DNA of 64,000 nucleotides from an uncultured Clostridia bacterium (GTDB lineage: Bacteria; Bacillota; Clostridia; Lachnospirales; CAG-274): positions 62,001 through 126,000 of the forward strand of contig CALWSK010000001.1 in the NCBI GenBank assembly GCA_944384195.1, written 5' to 3'. A program made the position numbers and the translations under genes. Each line of letters begins with the position of its first letter. Within the stretch, counting starts at the first letter, position 1. Below, one piece after another: positions 16,416 through 25,248 of the stretch. The notes below the pieces were generated by a model, which had not been told where the DNA came from, searched no databases, and was given only the letters and a program-made list of their open reading frames with translations.

Positions 16416-18035
16416 TTATATAGGAATTTTTATAATAAATTCACTTCCAAATCCCTCAGTACTTTTTACTTTTATCTTACCATTATAATATTTTACTATA
16501 TGTTTGACTATAGAAAGTCCAAGACCTGTACCACCATCATTTTTACTTCTTCCTTTTTGAACTCTATAAAATCTTTCAAATATTCTATTTCTATCTACAA
16601 GAGGTATCCCTATTCCATTATCTTTAACAATTATTATTATATTTTCATCTGTTTTAACACAATTTATTTCAACATAACCATTTTGTTTATTATATTTTAT
16701 AGCATTAACTATAAGGTTGTTAAATAACTGATGTATTTTTTTATAGTCTGCAAAAATAGTTATATCCTCACAATTATTTTTTATATTTATATTTTTTTCT
16801 AAACACATTGGTTTTGTAGAACTAATTATATCTTCAACAATAATTTTTATATTCACTTCGCTCTTGTTTATTTCAAATTCTTTATTTTCAAGTTTAGAAA
16901 TTGTTAATATATTATTTATAAGATTAGTTATATTTGTTATTTCTCTTTGAATTATTTTTAAAAATTCTTTTTCTTGTTCTCGTGATTTTGCAAAATCATT
17001 ATAAAGTAATTCTGTATATCCTTGTATAGAAGTTATAGGAGTTTTTAATTCGTGCGATACATTAGAAAAAAATTCTTGTCGCATTTTTTGAGTTTCTCTT
17101 TCTGCTGTCACATCTATAAGTAGCATTATTACTCCAGAATATTTTTCAAACACACCTTTTTGTATTTTATTTATATGTATAGAATATATCTTATTATCAT
17201 CAGTATTTAAATCAAATATATTTTTTTGCTTAGTTTTTAATACTTTATCTATATTTTCAATAATTTTTATATTTTGTGTATAATATAATATATTTTCTCC
17301 TAAAACAGAATTCTCACAATCTAATATTTTTCTAGCTCTCTTATTGATTATTAAAACATTTTTATTTTTATCAAATAGTATAAATCCTTCGTTCATATTA
17401 TCTAAAATATAATTTATCTTAGATTTTTCTATCTTTAACATACTATCTATATTTTTTAAATTTAGCTCTAAATTTTTTATCTCATTACAAACACTATTTA
17501 TTTCATCTATTTTATATTCTTGAAAATCTACTTTAAGATTTCTATCTCTAAGCTTTGGTAGTTGTTCATAAATATCTTTTAATGGAACTACTAAATTCTT
17601 ATATATAATCTTTTTAAAAAAAATATATACTACTATAGCTAATAAAACAAATAAAATTATAGTAATAAAAAAATTCTCAAATAATATACCAAATAAATTT
17701 ATATTTTTATATATACATAAGTAATAATTTCCATATTTTTTAATATAATATAATTTTTTATATTTATATTTTATAACTTCTAAATCATAATCAAAAATTT
17801 TATTATCTTCACCATATATACAAATTTTATCTTTATTATATACACTTAAATTAACATTAAACTGCTTATTTATACTTTCAATATTCTCATTAGAATAAAT
17901 ATTTAAAATATTTTTAAAATTTTCTTTAGAGTATTTAATTAAATTAGCAATTTGAATAAATATAAAACTAAAATATACTAAAATAAAACTTAATATTATA
18001 ACCCTAAAATAAATTTTTATAAAAAATTTTTTCAA
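16416..18035 (-). CDS. PhoR-like membrane sensor histidine kinase
   Basis: A 539-residue kinase. Transmembrane helices lie at about 10-32 and 118-142, bracketing an extracytoplasmic loop of about 85 residues. A HAMP-like linker follows, then a PAS domain (INYILDNMNEGFILFDKNK, about 208-226). The HisKA phosphoacceptor is FFSNVSHELKTPITSIQGY (His about 328), and the HATPase has NNLIVNAIKYN, DNGIGIP and GGTGLGLSIVK. The architecture matches PhoR/WalK-type kinases. It follows its response-regulator gene by 11 bp on the same strand. Phosphate sensing is a family-based guess; no Pho box was identified. Confidence 0.9.
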   Translation of the reverse strand: MKKFFIKIYFRVIILSFILVYFSFIFIQIANLIKYSKENFKNILNIYSNENIESINKQFNVNLSVYNKDKICIYGEDNKIFDYDLEVIKYKYKKLYYIKKYGNYYLCIYKNINLFGILFENFFITIILFVLLAIVVYIFFKKIIYKNLVVPLKDIYEQLPKLRDRNLKVDFQEYKIDEINSVCNEIKNLELNLKNIDSMLKIEKSKINYILDNMNEGFILFDKNKNVLIINKRARKILDCENSVLGENILYYTQNIKIIENIDKVLKTKQKNIFDLNTDDNKIYSIHINKIQKGVFEKYSGVIMLLIDVTAERETQKMRQEFFSNVSHELKTPITSIQGYTELLYNDFAKSREQEKEFLKIIQREITNITNLINNILTISKLENKEFEINKSEVNIKIIVEDIISSTKPMCLEKNINIKNNCEDITIFADYKKIHQLFNNLIVNAIKYNKQNGYVEINCVKTDENIIIIVKDNGIGIPLVDRNRIFERFYRVQKGRSKNDGGTGLGLSIVKHIVKYYNGKIKVKSTEGFGSEFIIKIPI

Positions 18036-18046
18036 ATTTATATCCC

Positions 18047-18742
18047 CTACTCGCTTATTTTATAACCTATACCTCTAACAGTTTTTATATAATCTTCTGC
18101 TGATAATAATTTTCTTCTTAATGTTTTTATATGTATATCCACTGTTCTAGTTTCTCCCAAATATTCATATCCCCAAATTTTATTTAATATTTCTTCTCTG
18201 GATAAAGGTTTATTTTTATTTTCTACTAAATATTTTAATAATTCATATTCTTTAAAAGTAAGCTCTATCTTCTCATCATTTACACAAACTTCTCTTAAAG
18301 TTTTATTTATTTTTATTTTTCCAATATTTATTATAGTTTCTATATCTTCAGTTTTTGCATCGTGTATATAATCAAGCTTTCTAAGATGTGCTCTTATTCT
18401 TGCCATAAGCTCCATAAGGCTAAAAGGTTTAGTTATATAATCATCTGCTCCACTATCTAAACCTTTTATTTTTTCAAGTTCACTATCTTTTGCAGTAACT
18501 AAAATAATAGGAATAAGCTTAAATTCTTCTAATTTTCTTATATGTATAACTGTATCTATACCATTCATCTTAGGTAACATAACATCACATAAAATTAAAT
18601 CTGGCTTTTTATTTTTAAAACTTTTTATTGCATCTTCCGAATTTTGAAATAAAAATACTTCATAATTTGAACTTTTTAAAGCAATTTCTAAAAGCTCTGC
18701 AATATTTATATCATCTTCTATTATATATATACAATAAGACAT
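18047..18742 (-). CDS. OmpR/PhoB-family response regulator
   Basis: A 231-residue two-domain regulator. The receiver has the acidic pair EDD near residues 10-12, phosphoacceptor Asp in LILCDVMLPKMNG (about 54), VTAKD (Thr, about 84) and Lys in YITKPFS (about 106). The C-terminal winged helix has LTFKEYELLKYLVEN and TVDIHIKTLRRKL, ending in VRGIGYKI, typical of PhoB/PhoP. It is the first gene of a two-gene operon with the histidine kinase. A terminator separates it from frr upstream. Confidence 0.94.
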   Translation of the reverse strand: MSYCIYIIEDDINIAELLEIALKSSNYEVFLFQNSEDAIKSFKNKKPDLILCDVMLPKMNGIDTVIHIRKLEEFKLIPIILVTAKDSELEKIKGLDSGADDYITKPFSLMELMARIRAHLRKLDYIHDAKTEDIETIINIGKIKINKTLREVCVNDEKIELTFKEYELLKYLVENKNKPLSREEILNKIWGYEYLGETRTVDIHIKTLRRKLLSAEDYIKTVRGIGYKISE

Positions 18743-18762
18743 TTTTTCACCTTTCCAAGTAT

Positions 18763-18814
18763 TAAAAAACAGCTATTCCAAAATATTTTATTTATTTTAA
18801 AATAGCTTGTTTTA
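18763..18814 (-). terminator. Terminator of pyrH-frr
   Basis: On the minus strand AAAACA(A)GCTATT pairs with AATAGCTGTTTT with one bulge; the inner loop is AT-rich and can extend the stem. T residues follow. It lies directly downstream of frr. Confidence 0.7.
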
Positions 18815-18821
18815 TTGATTA

Positions 18822-19373
18822 CTAAATAGACATAATATCTTTATTTTTAAGCTCTACTATTTTATCTATCTCTGATACATATTTATCTGTTAATTTTTGT
18901 ACTTTGTCTTCTAAAGATTTAAGCTCATCTTCTGTTATTTCACTATTTTTTTGCATTTTTTTAAATGTATCCATCGCATCTCTTCTAATATTTCTTATTG
19001 CTACTTTAGAATCTTCGCCTTTTTTCTTAATATCTTTTGTAAGCTCTTTTCTTCTTTCTTCTGTAAGCTCTGGAAAAACAAGACGTATAACTTTACCATC
19101 ATTTGATGGATTTATGCCAAGGTCAGATGCATTTATAGCTTTTTCTATATCTTTAAGAGTAGATATATCATAAGGAGCTATTTGTATAAGTCTAGCTTCT
19201 GGAGTAGATATATTACCTACTTGGTTTATAGGCATTTCCATACCATAAGCTTCTACTTTTATTCTATCTAAAACGTGAGGATTAGCTCTCCCTGCTCTTA
19301 TAGTACTTAGATCGCTTTCAAGATTAGAAACAGATTTTTGCATTTTTTCTTCAAAAATTTTTATATCAGACAT
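18822..19373 (-). CDS. frr: Ribosome recycling factor
   Basis: A 183-residue RRF that splits post-termination ribosomes with EF-G. Signatures are LSTIRAGRANPHVLDRIKV (about 22-40), QIAPYDISTLKDIEKAI, NDGKVIRLVFPELTEERRK (about 105-123) and the C-terminal three-helix bundle. Length is standard. It follows pyrH by 11 bp on the same strand, the usual rpsB-tsf-pyrH-frr order. Confidence 0.97.
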   Translation of the reverse strand: MSDIKIFEEKMQKSVSNLESDLSTIRAGRANPHVLDRIKVEAYGMEMPINQVGNISTPEARLIQIAPYDISTLKDIEKAINASDLGINPSNDGKVIRLVFPELTEERRKELTKDIKKKGEDSKVAIRNIRRDAMDTFKKMQKNSEITEDELKSLEDKVQKLTDKYVSEIDKIVELKNKDIMSI

Positions 19374-19384
19374 ATTTATACCTC

Positions 19385-20086
19385 CTATATACTAACTGTA
19401 GTTCCTATTTTCTCTCCACTACCTGCTTTAACTATGCTATTTTCTTCTAAAAGTCCAAAAATAATAACTGGAATTTTTTGTTCATAACATAAATTAGCTG
19501 CTGCAATATCTATAACTTTAAGATTATTTTTAATTATATCTTCACAAGCAATTTCATCATATTTTTTAGCATCTTCATATTTAGCTGGATCTTTATCATA
19601 CACCCCATCAATACTTTTAGCAAATAATATAGCATCTGCTTCAAGTTCACTAGCTCTAAGAGCAGTAATTGTATCTGTAGAAAAAAATGGATGACCTATT
19701 CCACCAGCAAATATTAAAACTTTATTTTCTTTTAAATATTTTAAAGCAACCTCTTTATTAAATTGCTCTGTCATCGCACCAACCTTAAAAGGTGTCATAA
19801 CTAATGAATCTATACCATTTTGTTTAAAACTATCTGTAAGATATATAGCATTCATAATTGTTGCCATCATACCTATGCTATCTGCCTTGCATCTATCCAT
19901 TTTAGAGTCTGCACTTCTACCTCTCCAAAAATTTCCCCCACCTACAACAAGACAAACTTCTATATCTTTTTCTATTAGTTGTTTTATCTGTAATATTATA
20001 TTATTTATAGTTTTATCATCAAAAGCGTTAGACGTATCTCCTGCTAGTGCTTCCCCGCTAAGCTTTAGTATTACTCTCTTATACAT
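19385..20086 (-). CDS. pyrH: UMP kinase
   Basis: A 233-residue amino-acid-kinase-fold enzyme that phosphorylates UMP to UDP. Motifs are YKRVILKLSGEALAG at the N terminus, VVGGGNFWRGRSAD (about 47-60), FAGGIGHPFFSTDT (about 127-140) and IDGVYDKDPAKY (about 164-175). It belongs with frr and sits after rpsB-tsf, but a strong terminator lies between tsf and pyrH, so pyrH-frr probably also has its own promoter or depends on readthrough. Confidence 0.97.
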   Translation of the reverse strand: MYKRVILKLSGEALAGDTSNAFDDKTINNIILQIKQLIEKDIEVCLVVGGGNFWRGRSADSKMDRCKADSIGMMATIMNAIYLTDSFKQNGIDSLVMTPFKVGAMTEQFNKEVALKYLKENKVLIFAGGIGHPFFSTDTITALRASELEADAILFAKSIDGVYDKDPAKYEDAKKYDEIACEDIIKNNLKVIDIAAANLCYEQKIPVIIFGLLEENSIVKAGSGEKIGTTVSI

Positions 20087-20114
20087 AAAGGTTACCTTTC
20101 TTTTGTATTTTTAA

Positions 20115-20147
20115 AAAAATTCCTTAACAAAAGGCTAAGGAATTTTT
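20115..20147 (-). terminator. Terminator between tsf and pyrH
   Basis: AAAAATTCCTTA (20115-20126) and TAAGGAATTTTT (20136-20147) form a 12-bp perfect stem with a 9-base loop and a T run on the minus strand after tsf. Confidence 0.85.
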
Positions 20148-20169
20148 AATTTTATTAAATTTATATAAA

Positions 20170-21108
20170 TTAACCTTGCATAGCTTTGCTAACTTCTTCT
20201 GCAAAGTTTTCTTCTTTTTTCTCGATACCATCACCAGTTTCAAAACGAACAAAACTTTTAACAGTAACTTCTGCGCCAATTTCTTTAGCAACTTTTTCTA
20301 CATATTTAGCTACTGTTTCTTTTTCTTCTGCTTTAACATATTCTTGTTCTAAAAGACATTTTTCTTTTAAAGTTTTATCAAGTCTACCTTTGATAGTACC
20401 TTCTATTACTTTATCTGGTTTTCCTTCAAATTTAGGATCGTTTTTAACTTGTTCTGCTAAAATTCTAGTTTCTTTTTCTATAAAATCTGCTGGAACTTGT
20501 TCTCTATTTAAAAATTCTGGATTCATAGCAGCAATTTGCATAGCTACGTTTTTACCTGCTTCTAATAATCTTTCATCTTTAGAGCTAGTAGCAAATTCAA
20601 CTAAAACAGCAACTTTACCGCCTGCGTGTATATATGAAACTAAATAGCTATTTCCATCATTAACAACTTTTTCAAAACGTCTGATAGTAAGGTTTTCGCC
20701 AATAGTAGCTATATTTTGAGTTAATACAGAAGAAACAGTTTCTGCTTCATTTTCATTCCATTTTTCTTCAAGTAAAGCTTCCACAGTAGTTGCATCAGAA
20801 GTAACAATTTGTTTGGCAACAGCTTTAACAAAATTTTGGAATACTTCATTTTTAGCAACGAAATCTGTTTCGCTATTTACTTCTAATAATACACCAACTT
20901 TATTGTCTTCTGTAATATGAGCAAAACTAACACCTTCAGCAGCAATACGTCCTGCTTTTTTAGCAGCAGTAGCAAGCCCTTTTTCTCTTAATACTTCAAT
21001 TGCTTTTTCTATATCTCCATTAGTTTCTACTAAAGCTTCTTTACAAATGCTCATACCAGCACCTGTTATTTCTCTAAGTTCTTTTATCATAGCAGCAGTA
21101 ACAGCCAT
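20170..21108 (-). CDS. tsf: Elongation factor Ts
   Basis: About 312 residues; exchanges GDP for GTP on EF-Tu. The N-terminal UBA-like domain has MIKELREITGAGMSICKEAL followed by GDIEKAIEVLREKG. The core signature EVNSETDFVAKNEVF (about 78-92) and VAMQIAAMNPEFL (about 176-188) are present. I use ATG 21108, preceded by GGAGG; the frame to 21168 would cross the rpsB-tsf hairpin. Normal length for the long-form EF-Ts of Firmicutes. The last residues EEVSKAMQG are typical. Confidence 0.97.
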   Translation of the reverse strand: MAVTAAMIKELREITGAGMSICKEALVETNGDIEKAIEVLREKGLATAAKKAGRIAAEGVSFAHITEDNKVGVLLEVNSETDFVAKNEVFQNFVKAVAKQIVTSDATTVEALLEEKWNENEAETVSSVLTQNIATIGENLTIRRFEKVVNDGNSYLVSYIHAGGKVAVLVEFATSSKDERLLEAGKNVAMQIAAMNPEFLNREQVPADFIEKETRILAEQVKNDPKFEGKPDKVIEGTIKGRLDKTLKEKCLLEQEYVKAEEKETVAKYVEKVAKEIGAEVTVKSFVRFETGDGIEKKEENFAEEVSKAMQG

Positions 21109-21138
21109 TTTCAGTACCTCCATATTGTATATATTAAT

Positions 21139-21166
21139 TAAAAAGCCTAGCCCAAACGGGTTAGGC
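21139..21166 (-). terminator. Intercistronic terminator-like hairpin between rpsB and tsf
   Basis: GCCTAGCCC (21145-21153) pairs fully with GGGTTAGGC (21158-21166; one G-U) over a four-base loop, and the minus strand continues CTTTTTAATTAA. It has the form of a Rho-independent terminator or attenuator inside the rpsB-tsf operon. Confidence 0.8.
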
Positions 21167-21177
21167 AATATTTATAA

Positions 21178-21897
21178 TTATTGTTCAGCTTCTTCGCTAA
21201 CTTCAGACATTATTTCGCCTTGTTTAGCTTCGATAACAGCATCAGCAATTCTTCCGGCAATAAGTTTAACAGCTCTTATAGCGTCATCATTACCTGGGAT
21301 AACGTGATCTATTTCTTCTGGATCACAGTTTGTATCAACTATACCAACAGTAGTAATGTTTAAGTTGTGAGCTTCTTGAACAGCTATTCTTTCTTTACGT
21401 GGATCAACAATAAAAATAACTTCTGGTATTTTAGTCATTTCTTTGATACCACCAATGTTTTTATCTAATTTTTCTTTTTCGTGCATAAGTTTTGCAACTT
21501 CTTTTTTAGGTAATAAATCCATTGTACCATCTTCAATCATAGTTTCAAGATCTTTAAGTCTTTTAACTCTAGTTTTGATAGTTTCAAAGTTAGTAAGCAT
21601 ACCACCTAACCATCTTTCGTTTACATAGTACATACCACATCTTATAGCTTCTTCTTTGATAGAATCTTGAGCTTGCTTTTTAGTACCAACGAATAAAACT
21701 TCTCCACCTTCTTTAACAATATCAAAAACTGCTTGATAAGCATCTTCTACTTTTTTAACAGTTTTTTGAAGATCAATGATATATATACCATTTCTTTCTG
21801 CAAAAATATATTCTGCCATTTTAGGGTTCCAACGTCTAGTTTGATGTCCAAAATGAACCCCCGCTTCTAATAATTGTTTCATTGAAATAACGCCCAT
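21178..21897 (-). CDS. rpsB: Small-subunit ribosomal protein S2 (uS2)
   Basis: A 239-residue uS2. Signatures are [20 protein letters not shown] at the N terminus, [16 protein letters not shown] (about 69-84), [15 protein letters not shown] (about 92-106), and [19 protein letters not shown] (about 158-176). AAAGGAGGAAAT precedes ATG. Transcription starts about 90 bases upstream behind a structured leader, and a terminator-like hairpin follows before tsf. Confidence 0.98.
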   Translation of the reverse strand: MGVISMKQLLEAGVHFGHQTRRWNPKMAEYIFAERNGIYIIDLQKTVKKVEDAYQAVFDIVKEGGEVLFVGTKKQAQDSIKEEAIRCGMYYVNERWLGGMLTNFETIKTRVKRLKDLETMIEDGTMDLLPKKEVAKLMHEKEKLDKNIGGIKEMTKIPEVIFIVDPRKERIAVQEAHNLNITTVGIVDTNCDPEEIDHVIPGNDDAIRAVKLIAGRIADAVIEAKQGEIMSEVSEEAEQ

Positions 21898-21900
21898 TAT

Positions 21901-21990
21901 ATTTCCTCCTTTGGTTGTTCCTCCATAAGCCTTAGCTAAGACTTAAAAGCACCCCTTAGACTAATTAGCTTATGTGTGTTATATTTTTCC
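21901..21990 (-). promoter_or_regulatory. Structured rpsB mRNA leader (possible r-protein autoregulatory element)
   Basis: In the transcript, CATAAGC (plus 21968-21974) pairs with GCTTATG (plus 21924-21930), and inside it CTAAG pairs with CTTAG, leaving a loop with GGGGTGCTTTT. The self-complementary CTTAGCTAAG at 21931-21940 offers a competing fold. The outer helix ends just before the GGAGG region. The layout resembles autoregulatory ribosomal-protein leaders, but I cannot assign it to a named class from sequence alone. Confidence 0.5.
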
Positions 21991-21995
21991 GTATC

Positions 21996-22024
21996 ATTGT
22001 ATCATATATAAATTATAATTTCAA
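21996..22024 (-). promoter_or_regulatory. Promoter of rpsB
   Basis: Minus strand: TTGAAA (22019-22024), 17 bp, TACAAT (21996-22001). The predicted start, near 21989, immediately precedes the leader hairpin. Confidence 0.8.
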
Positions 22025-22300
22025 GTATTTTTTACTAAATTTATCTTATACTTAATCATAACTTTATCAGTATATAATTATTATTTATCATTTATTATTT
22101 ATAAACCTAATAAATAATTACTTAACTTAGTTCTTTCTATACTATTTATATCTATCTCCACTCTTTTAATAATTTATATATTTATCTTAATGATATAAAA
22201 TAATTTTATTTATCAACTATTTATTATATATATTTTCAAAATAAGGTGGCAAATGGTGGACAAAATAATATTTTTTATAAGCTAAAACTATCTAAAATCC
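22025..22300. other. Intergenic region of about 275 bp with no gene
   Basis: Very AT-rich spacer between the rpsB promoter and the end of the methyltransferase gene. No reading frame with an SD, no strong terminator and no known RNA motif is visible. Two weak features are a GGTGG-spaced direct repeat at 22245-22260 and a 9-bp inverted repeat (AAAATAAGG at 22238-22246 and CCTTATTTT at 22299-22307) that reaches the methyltransferase stop codon. Confidence 0.5.
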
Positions 22301-23659
22301 TTATTTTACCTTACTTAACAGGCATACAGTTTCAATATGATAAGTTCTTGGAAACATATCCATAAGCTCTAATTTCTCTACTTTATATCCATTTTGTATA
22401 AAAGCATTTAAGTCTTTTGCTAATGAAGATGCCTTACAAGATATATACACTATTTTTTTAGCATCAAAAGATACTAGCTTTTCTATAGCTTTAGGATTTA
22501 TTCCTTCTCTAGGTGGGTCTAATATAATTAAATCTGGTTTTATATCAAGTTCTTCTACAACTTTATATACATCACCAGCTATAAAATTACAATTATCTAT
22601 ATTATTAAGCTTAGCATTTATTTTAGCAGCTTCTACTGCTTCTTCTATAAGTTCCACTCCTATAACCTTCTTTGCTTCTTTAGAAACAATTTGAGCTATA
22701 GTCCCTGTCCCACAATATAAATCAAATACAACTTGATTTTTCGTTTCTCCAATAAAACTTTTAGCTATAGAATAAAGATTTTCTGCACCTTTAGAATTTG
22801 TTTGAAAAAAAGAAAATAAAGATATTTTAAAATCTAATCCTAAAAGTTTTTCATAAAAATAATCTTCTCCATATATTTTTTCTATTTTATCTGCTTTTAT
22901 AACATCTGCAACAGAATCATTAACTATATGTAAAAATCCCTTTATTTCTCCATCAAGATTTAAAGATAAAAGCTCATTTTTAAGCTCTTGCAAATCTATA
23001 CTAAATTCACTAGTAGTAACAAGCCCTATCAATATTTGTTTTGTAAAGTAAGCTTGTCTTACTAAAAGATGTCTTAAAGTCCCTGTCTTTCTCATTCTAT
23101 GAAAAAATGTTTCATTAGTCTTTTTAAAATATTCTAAAACACAATCTAATATCTTACCTATATCCTTAGAAACTATCCTACAATTTTTAGCATTTACAAC
23201 CTCATAATAACTATTTCTTTTTCTCATACCCAAAGATAATTCACCCTCTTTTCCAGTATCCCCAAAAGAAAATTCCATTTTATTTCTATAAGCCTCTATA
23301 TCTGGGCTTTTATTTATGCCTAAAAATTGAAAATCTTTTATTCCTTCTTTTTCTAATATATCTAAAACCATTTTTTGCTTAAATTCTAATTCTTTCTCGT
23401 AAGATATATTTTGATATGTACAACCTCCACATTCTCCAAAACATTTACATTTAGGTTCTATTTCATAAGCTGCTTTTTCTACTATTTCTAAAAGTCTACC
23501 TTCATATTTTTTCTTTTTCTTTTTTATACTCACTCTAACTTTTTGATTAGGTATCACATTTTTTATATATACTTTTTCTTGATTAAAATATCCTATTCCT
23601 TTATTGGGAAATTCTATATCATTAATTTCTAAAATATCTTCTAAAATTTTTTTTGCCAT
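22301..23659 (-). CDS. 23S rRNA (uracil-5)-methyltransferase, RlmD/RumA-like
   Basis: A 452-residue SAM-dependent m5U methyltransferase. An N-terminal TRAM-like OB fold (about 10-60) is rich in Lys. An iron-sulfur cysteine set CKCFGECGGC (about 72-81) pairs with a later Cys (NCRIVSKD). The Rossmann SAM motif is VFDLYCGTGTIAQ (about 314-326), LDPPREGINPKA follows, and the catalytic Cys is in YISCKASSLA (about 403-412). Firmicutes often carry two such paralogues (RlmCD and others), so the exact rRNA target is not certain. It is a monocistronic gene. Confidence 0.92.
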   Translation of the reverse strand: MAKKILEDILEINDIEFPNKGIGYFNQEKVYIKNVIPNQKVRVSIKKKKKKYEGRLLEIVEKAAYEIEPKCKCFGECGGCTYQNISYEKELEFKQKMVLDILEKEGIKDFQFLGINKSPDIEAYRNKMEFSFGDTGKEGELSLGMRKRNSYYEVVNAKNCRIVSKDIGKILDCVLEYFKKTNETFFHRMRKTGTLRHLLVRQAYFTKQILIGLVTTSEFSIDLQELKNELLSLNLDGEIKGFLHIVNDSVADVIKADKIEKIYGEDYFYEKLLGLDFKISLFSFFQTNSKGAENLYSIAKSFIGETKNQVVFDLYCGTGTIAQIVSKEAKKVIGVELIEEAVEAAKINAKLNNIDNCNFIAGDVYKVVEELDIKPDLIILDPPREGINPKAIEKLVSFDAKKIVYISCKASSLAKDLNAFIQNGYKVEKLELMDMFPRTYHIETVCLLSKVK

Positions 23660-23748
23660 AATAAAACTCCTTATTTTTATAGTCTATGTATATATTATAA
23701 TAGGTATTATGGATATATTCAAGAAATCAATTATTTAATAATAAAAAT

Positions 23749-23777
23749 AAAAGACAGTTTTATTTAAACTGTCTTTT
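23749..23777 (-). terminator. Terminator after the toxin gene
   Basis: AAAAGACAGTTT and AAACTGTCTTTT form a 12-bp perfect stem with a 5-base loop, with T-rich sequence on the minus strand. It lies between the toxin-like gene and the methyltransferase promoter region. Confidence 0.85.
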
Positions 23778-23841
23778 ATACTACTTAATGTAAACTTAAA
23801 TTAATAATTATATTTATAATATTAATCCTATATACTGTTTA

Positions 23842-25191
23842 TTATTTAAGATCTTGGTCTGAATTTTCAAAATTATTACTATCTGCCACTTTTTCTTCTA
23901 CAAAATCTTTGTCTGCATTTTCAACACTATTACCGTCTATTACTTTTTCTTCTACAGAATCTTTATCTATATTTTCAACATTACTACCATCTGTTACTTT
24001 TTTCTCTACAGAATCTTTATCTGCATTTTCAATATTACTACTATCTATTACTTTTTCCTCTACAGAATCTTTATCTGCATTTTCAACATTACTACTATCT
24101 ATTACTTTTTCCTCTACAGAATCTTTATCTACATTTTCAAGATTACTACTATCTATTACTTTTTCTTCTGTAGCATCTTTTTTACTAAGGTCTGGTATTT
24201 CCGATATATTTCTAACTGTATTATTTACCCAATCAATTTCAAATAACATAGTTTCTTTGTATTGTGAAGTGTCAATTTTATTTTTACCAACCCAAGCTGT
24301 ATACCATTTTATATTATATGTACTCATTTTTCTTGTTAAAGTTACTTCTAATACAGATTTATTTACATCTTTTGGAGCAACTAAAACTAACCCAACATTA
24401 GGATTAAATCCACCCGAAATTAATGAAGAAATTTGATCATCACCTAAAAAATTAGTAGTACTTTTATTTTGGTATCTTTTAAGCATAAACATTTCATTGC
24501 CATATAAGCCATCACTATCTAATGTATATCCTTCTTTAGTTTTAACAAATGTAGTTTTCCAAGAAACTAAATCATTTCTATCTATGGTTTGAACTGTTTT
24601 ATATTCCGGTTGAGAATAACTAATAGTTTTTGAATCAGTATAATTTGCATTCACATTCGCGCTCGCACCCACACTTGGTTTTGTAAAATCTGAAGTTATT
24701 TGTACGCCTCCACCTACACTATATGATATTGTATTACTAACATTTTGATCTAAAATAGTATTTTTAGGTGTTGTTTTAATTATTTTAACTTCATTATCAT
24801 TTGAAATATTTCTTACTTGGATGCCATACTCATAAGGCCATTCCATTATTCCTCTTTCTTCTTTTTCATATATTTTTTTACCAGATGGGATAAATCCATC
24901 TAATGAAAGTATTGCAGTTAAACCTGAAAAATTTCTATCTTTTACAAAACTAGCATCTAAAGTGACTTTCATATCACCTTTAACCTGTGAATCTATAGAA
25001 CCATATTTTTTTACTAAAACCTTATTATCTGTATCTACTACAGTTTCGCCTTTTTCATTTTTAGTAATAGTTGAAACTGAACCTATAACATTAGGATTTG
25101 AATTTGAATTACTAATAGAAATATTATCTGCATATACAAATTGTGTCGAAAATATACTTGTTAATAAAATTATTGCTATTTTTCTTTTCAT
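23842..25191 (-). CDS. Secreted leukocidin/alpha-hemolysin-family beta-barrel pore-forming toxin with repeat tail
   Basis: A 449-residue exported protein. The signal peptide MKRKIAIILLTSIFSTQFVYA is cleaved after the VYA motif. Residues about 40-335 follow the leukocidin fold in order: LSLDGFIPSGKKIY (about 95-108), MEWPYEYGIQVRNI, IIKTTPKNTILDQNVSNTIS (about 137-156), a Gly/Ser/Thr-rich alternating stem segment, KTISYSQPEYKTV (about 188-200), SGGFNPNVGLVLVAP (about 259-273) and LFEIDWVNNTVRNI (about 316-329). Clostridial relatives include NetB, delta and beta toxins. Residues 342-449 are six 18-residue acidic repeats not found in the classical toxins. It has its own strong promoter and terminator. 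Function as a cytolysin is inferred from the fold. Confidence 0.88.
   Translation of the reverse strand: MKRKIAIILLTSIFSTQFVYADNISISNSNSNPNVIGSVSTITKNEKGETVVDTDNKVLVKKYGSIDSQVKGDMKVTLDASFVKDRNFSGLTAILSLDGFIPSGKKIYEKEERGIMEWPYEYGIQVRNISNDNEVKIIKTTPKNTILDQNVSNTISYSVGGGVQITSDFTKPSVGASANVNANYTDSKTISYSQPEYKTVQTIDRNDLVSWKTTFVKTKEGYTLDSDGLYGNEMFMLKRYQNKSTTNFLGDDQISSLISGGFNPNVGLVLVAPKDVNKSVLEVTLTRKMSTYNIKWYTAWVGKNKIDTSQYKETMLFEIDWVNNTVRNISEIPDLSKKDATEEKVIDSSNLENVDKDSVEEKVIDSSNVENADKDSVEEKVIDSSNIENADKDSVEKKVTDGSNVENIDKDSVEEKVIDGNSVENADKDFVEEKVADSNNFENSDQDLK
23845..24168 (-). repeat. Six tandem 54-bp repeats encoding the toxin tail
   Basis: Six in-frame 54-bp units encode variants of EEKVIDSSNVENADKDSV, ending the protein at EEKVADSNNFENSDQDLK. 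The central units are most alike and the last is most diverged. Repeats of this kind can gain or lose whole units without shifting frame. Confidence 0.95.
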
Positions 25192-25248
25192 AAAAATTTC
25201 CTCCTTGTATATTCAAATTTTCCTTTTTTTGGGGTTGATACTCTAAAT

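Noticed and set aside
20186..20647. Antisense frame of 153 codons over tsf
   Set aside because: Low-complexity Ser/Leu product opposite a highly conserved gene.
22245..22260. Direct repeat GTGG-GGTGG resembling an MraZ box
   Set aside because: Only two short units, no mraZ or division genes nearby, and no promoter; probably chance.
23909..24436. Long antisense frame of 175 codons across the toxin repeats
   Set aside because: The Ser/Phe/Leu-rich product is the shadow of the 54-bp repeats; the sense strand has signal peptide, SD, promoter and terminator.
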